DNA of 6,035 nt from Desulfocapsa sp. (GTDB lineage Bacteria > Desulfobacterota > Desulfobulbia > Desulfobulbales > Desulfocapsaceae), in assembly GCA_029935135.1 (NCBI GenBank), contig JAOZKX010000145.1, forward strand, positions 1 to 6,035, in the 5' to 3' direction. The notes under the pieces are model-generated. The model saw only the letters and a list, made by a program, of their open reading frames with translations. It did not search any database and was not told the DNA's origin. Shown one piece after another: positions 5,985 through 6,035 of the stretch. Each line of letters begins with the position of its first letter. Position 1 is the stretch's first letter. Position numbers and translations under genes: made by a program.

Positions 5985-6035
5985 GAAGCAATGTGATGAA
6001 GAACCCATAGGGCGCCTGCTCTATCAAACCAGTCG
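5983..6035 (+). CDS. Probable MarR-family transcriptional regulator, N-terminus only (3' truncated by window edge)
   Basis: ATG at 5983 opens MKQCDEEPIGRLLYQTSR and stays open to the window end (17 full codons). The short acidic start followed by an IGRLLYQTSR-type amphipathic helix resembles helix 1 of MarR-family dimeric winged-helix regulators; this helix belongs to the dimer interface. An in-frame TAA at 5962-5964 with no other ATG between leaves this as the only ATG start. GAGG lies 6 nt upstream. The long palindrome over the start is typical of an autoregulated MarR-type gene. With only 18 residues seen, another small regulator family remains possible. Ligand and targets cannot be read here; control of an efflux system would be common for the family, but no copy of this operator is visible near the RND-TolC genes in this window. 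Confidence 0.55.
   Translation, partial: MKQCDEEPIGRLLYQTS

Overview
The window looks like chromosomal DNA of a Gram-negative bacterium. It carries the end of an RND efflux pump gene, an outer-membrane TolC-type channel, and an exported Tyr/Trp-rich surface or periplasmic protein of a type I associate with Desulfuromonadales/Desulfobulbales-like and related proteobacteria. That taxonomic guess is low confidence and rests on protein style and roughly balanced base composition, not on a marker gene.

Layout. (1) Positions 1-1359 (+): C-terminal part of an HAE1/AcrB-like RND inner-membrane transporter, whose 5' end lies outside the window. (2) Positions 1402-2799 (+): TolC-family outer-membrane efflux protein, immediately downstream and almost certainly in the same operon. 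A periplasmic adaptor (MFP) would be expected upstream of the window. (3) Positions 2805-5051 (-): large exported protein with three WY...GPW repeats, a Tyr/Gly/Trp-rich belt and an Asn/Gln/Arg low-complexity tail ending in a Gly/Arg run. It converges on the TolC gene with only 5 bp between stop codons. (4) Positions 5088-5420 (-): small two-helix DUF202 (YidH-like) membrane protein, 36 bp upstream of gene 3 and probably co-transcribed with it. (5) Positions 5421-5982: about 560 bp without a convincing gene. It holds a 17-bp perfect palindrome, a possible short leader ORF, a possible decayed reading frame and, at its right end, a promoter and operator. (6) Positions 5983-6035 and beyond (+): the first 17 codons of a probable MarR-family regulator.

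How the parts relate. Genes 1 and 2 form the inner and outer parts of a tripartite export pump. Genes 4 and 3 form a separate envelope-related pair of unknown function. The regulator start at the right edge sits under a 37-bp nested inverted repeat that covers its putative -10, its ribosome binding site and the first two bases of its ATG, the layout expected for autorepression. Its targets beyond itself cannot be seen here. I found no CRISPR array, tRNA, rRNA, insertion sequence or complete mobile element. The most notable items are the MarR operator architecture and the repeat-built exported protein; I do not see clear evidence of a wholly new system.
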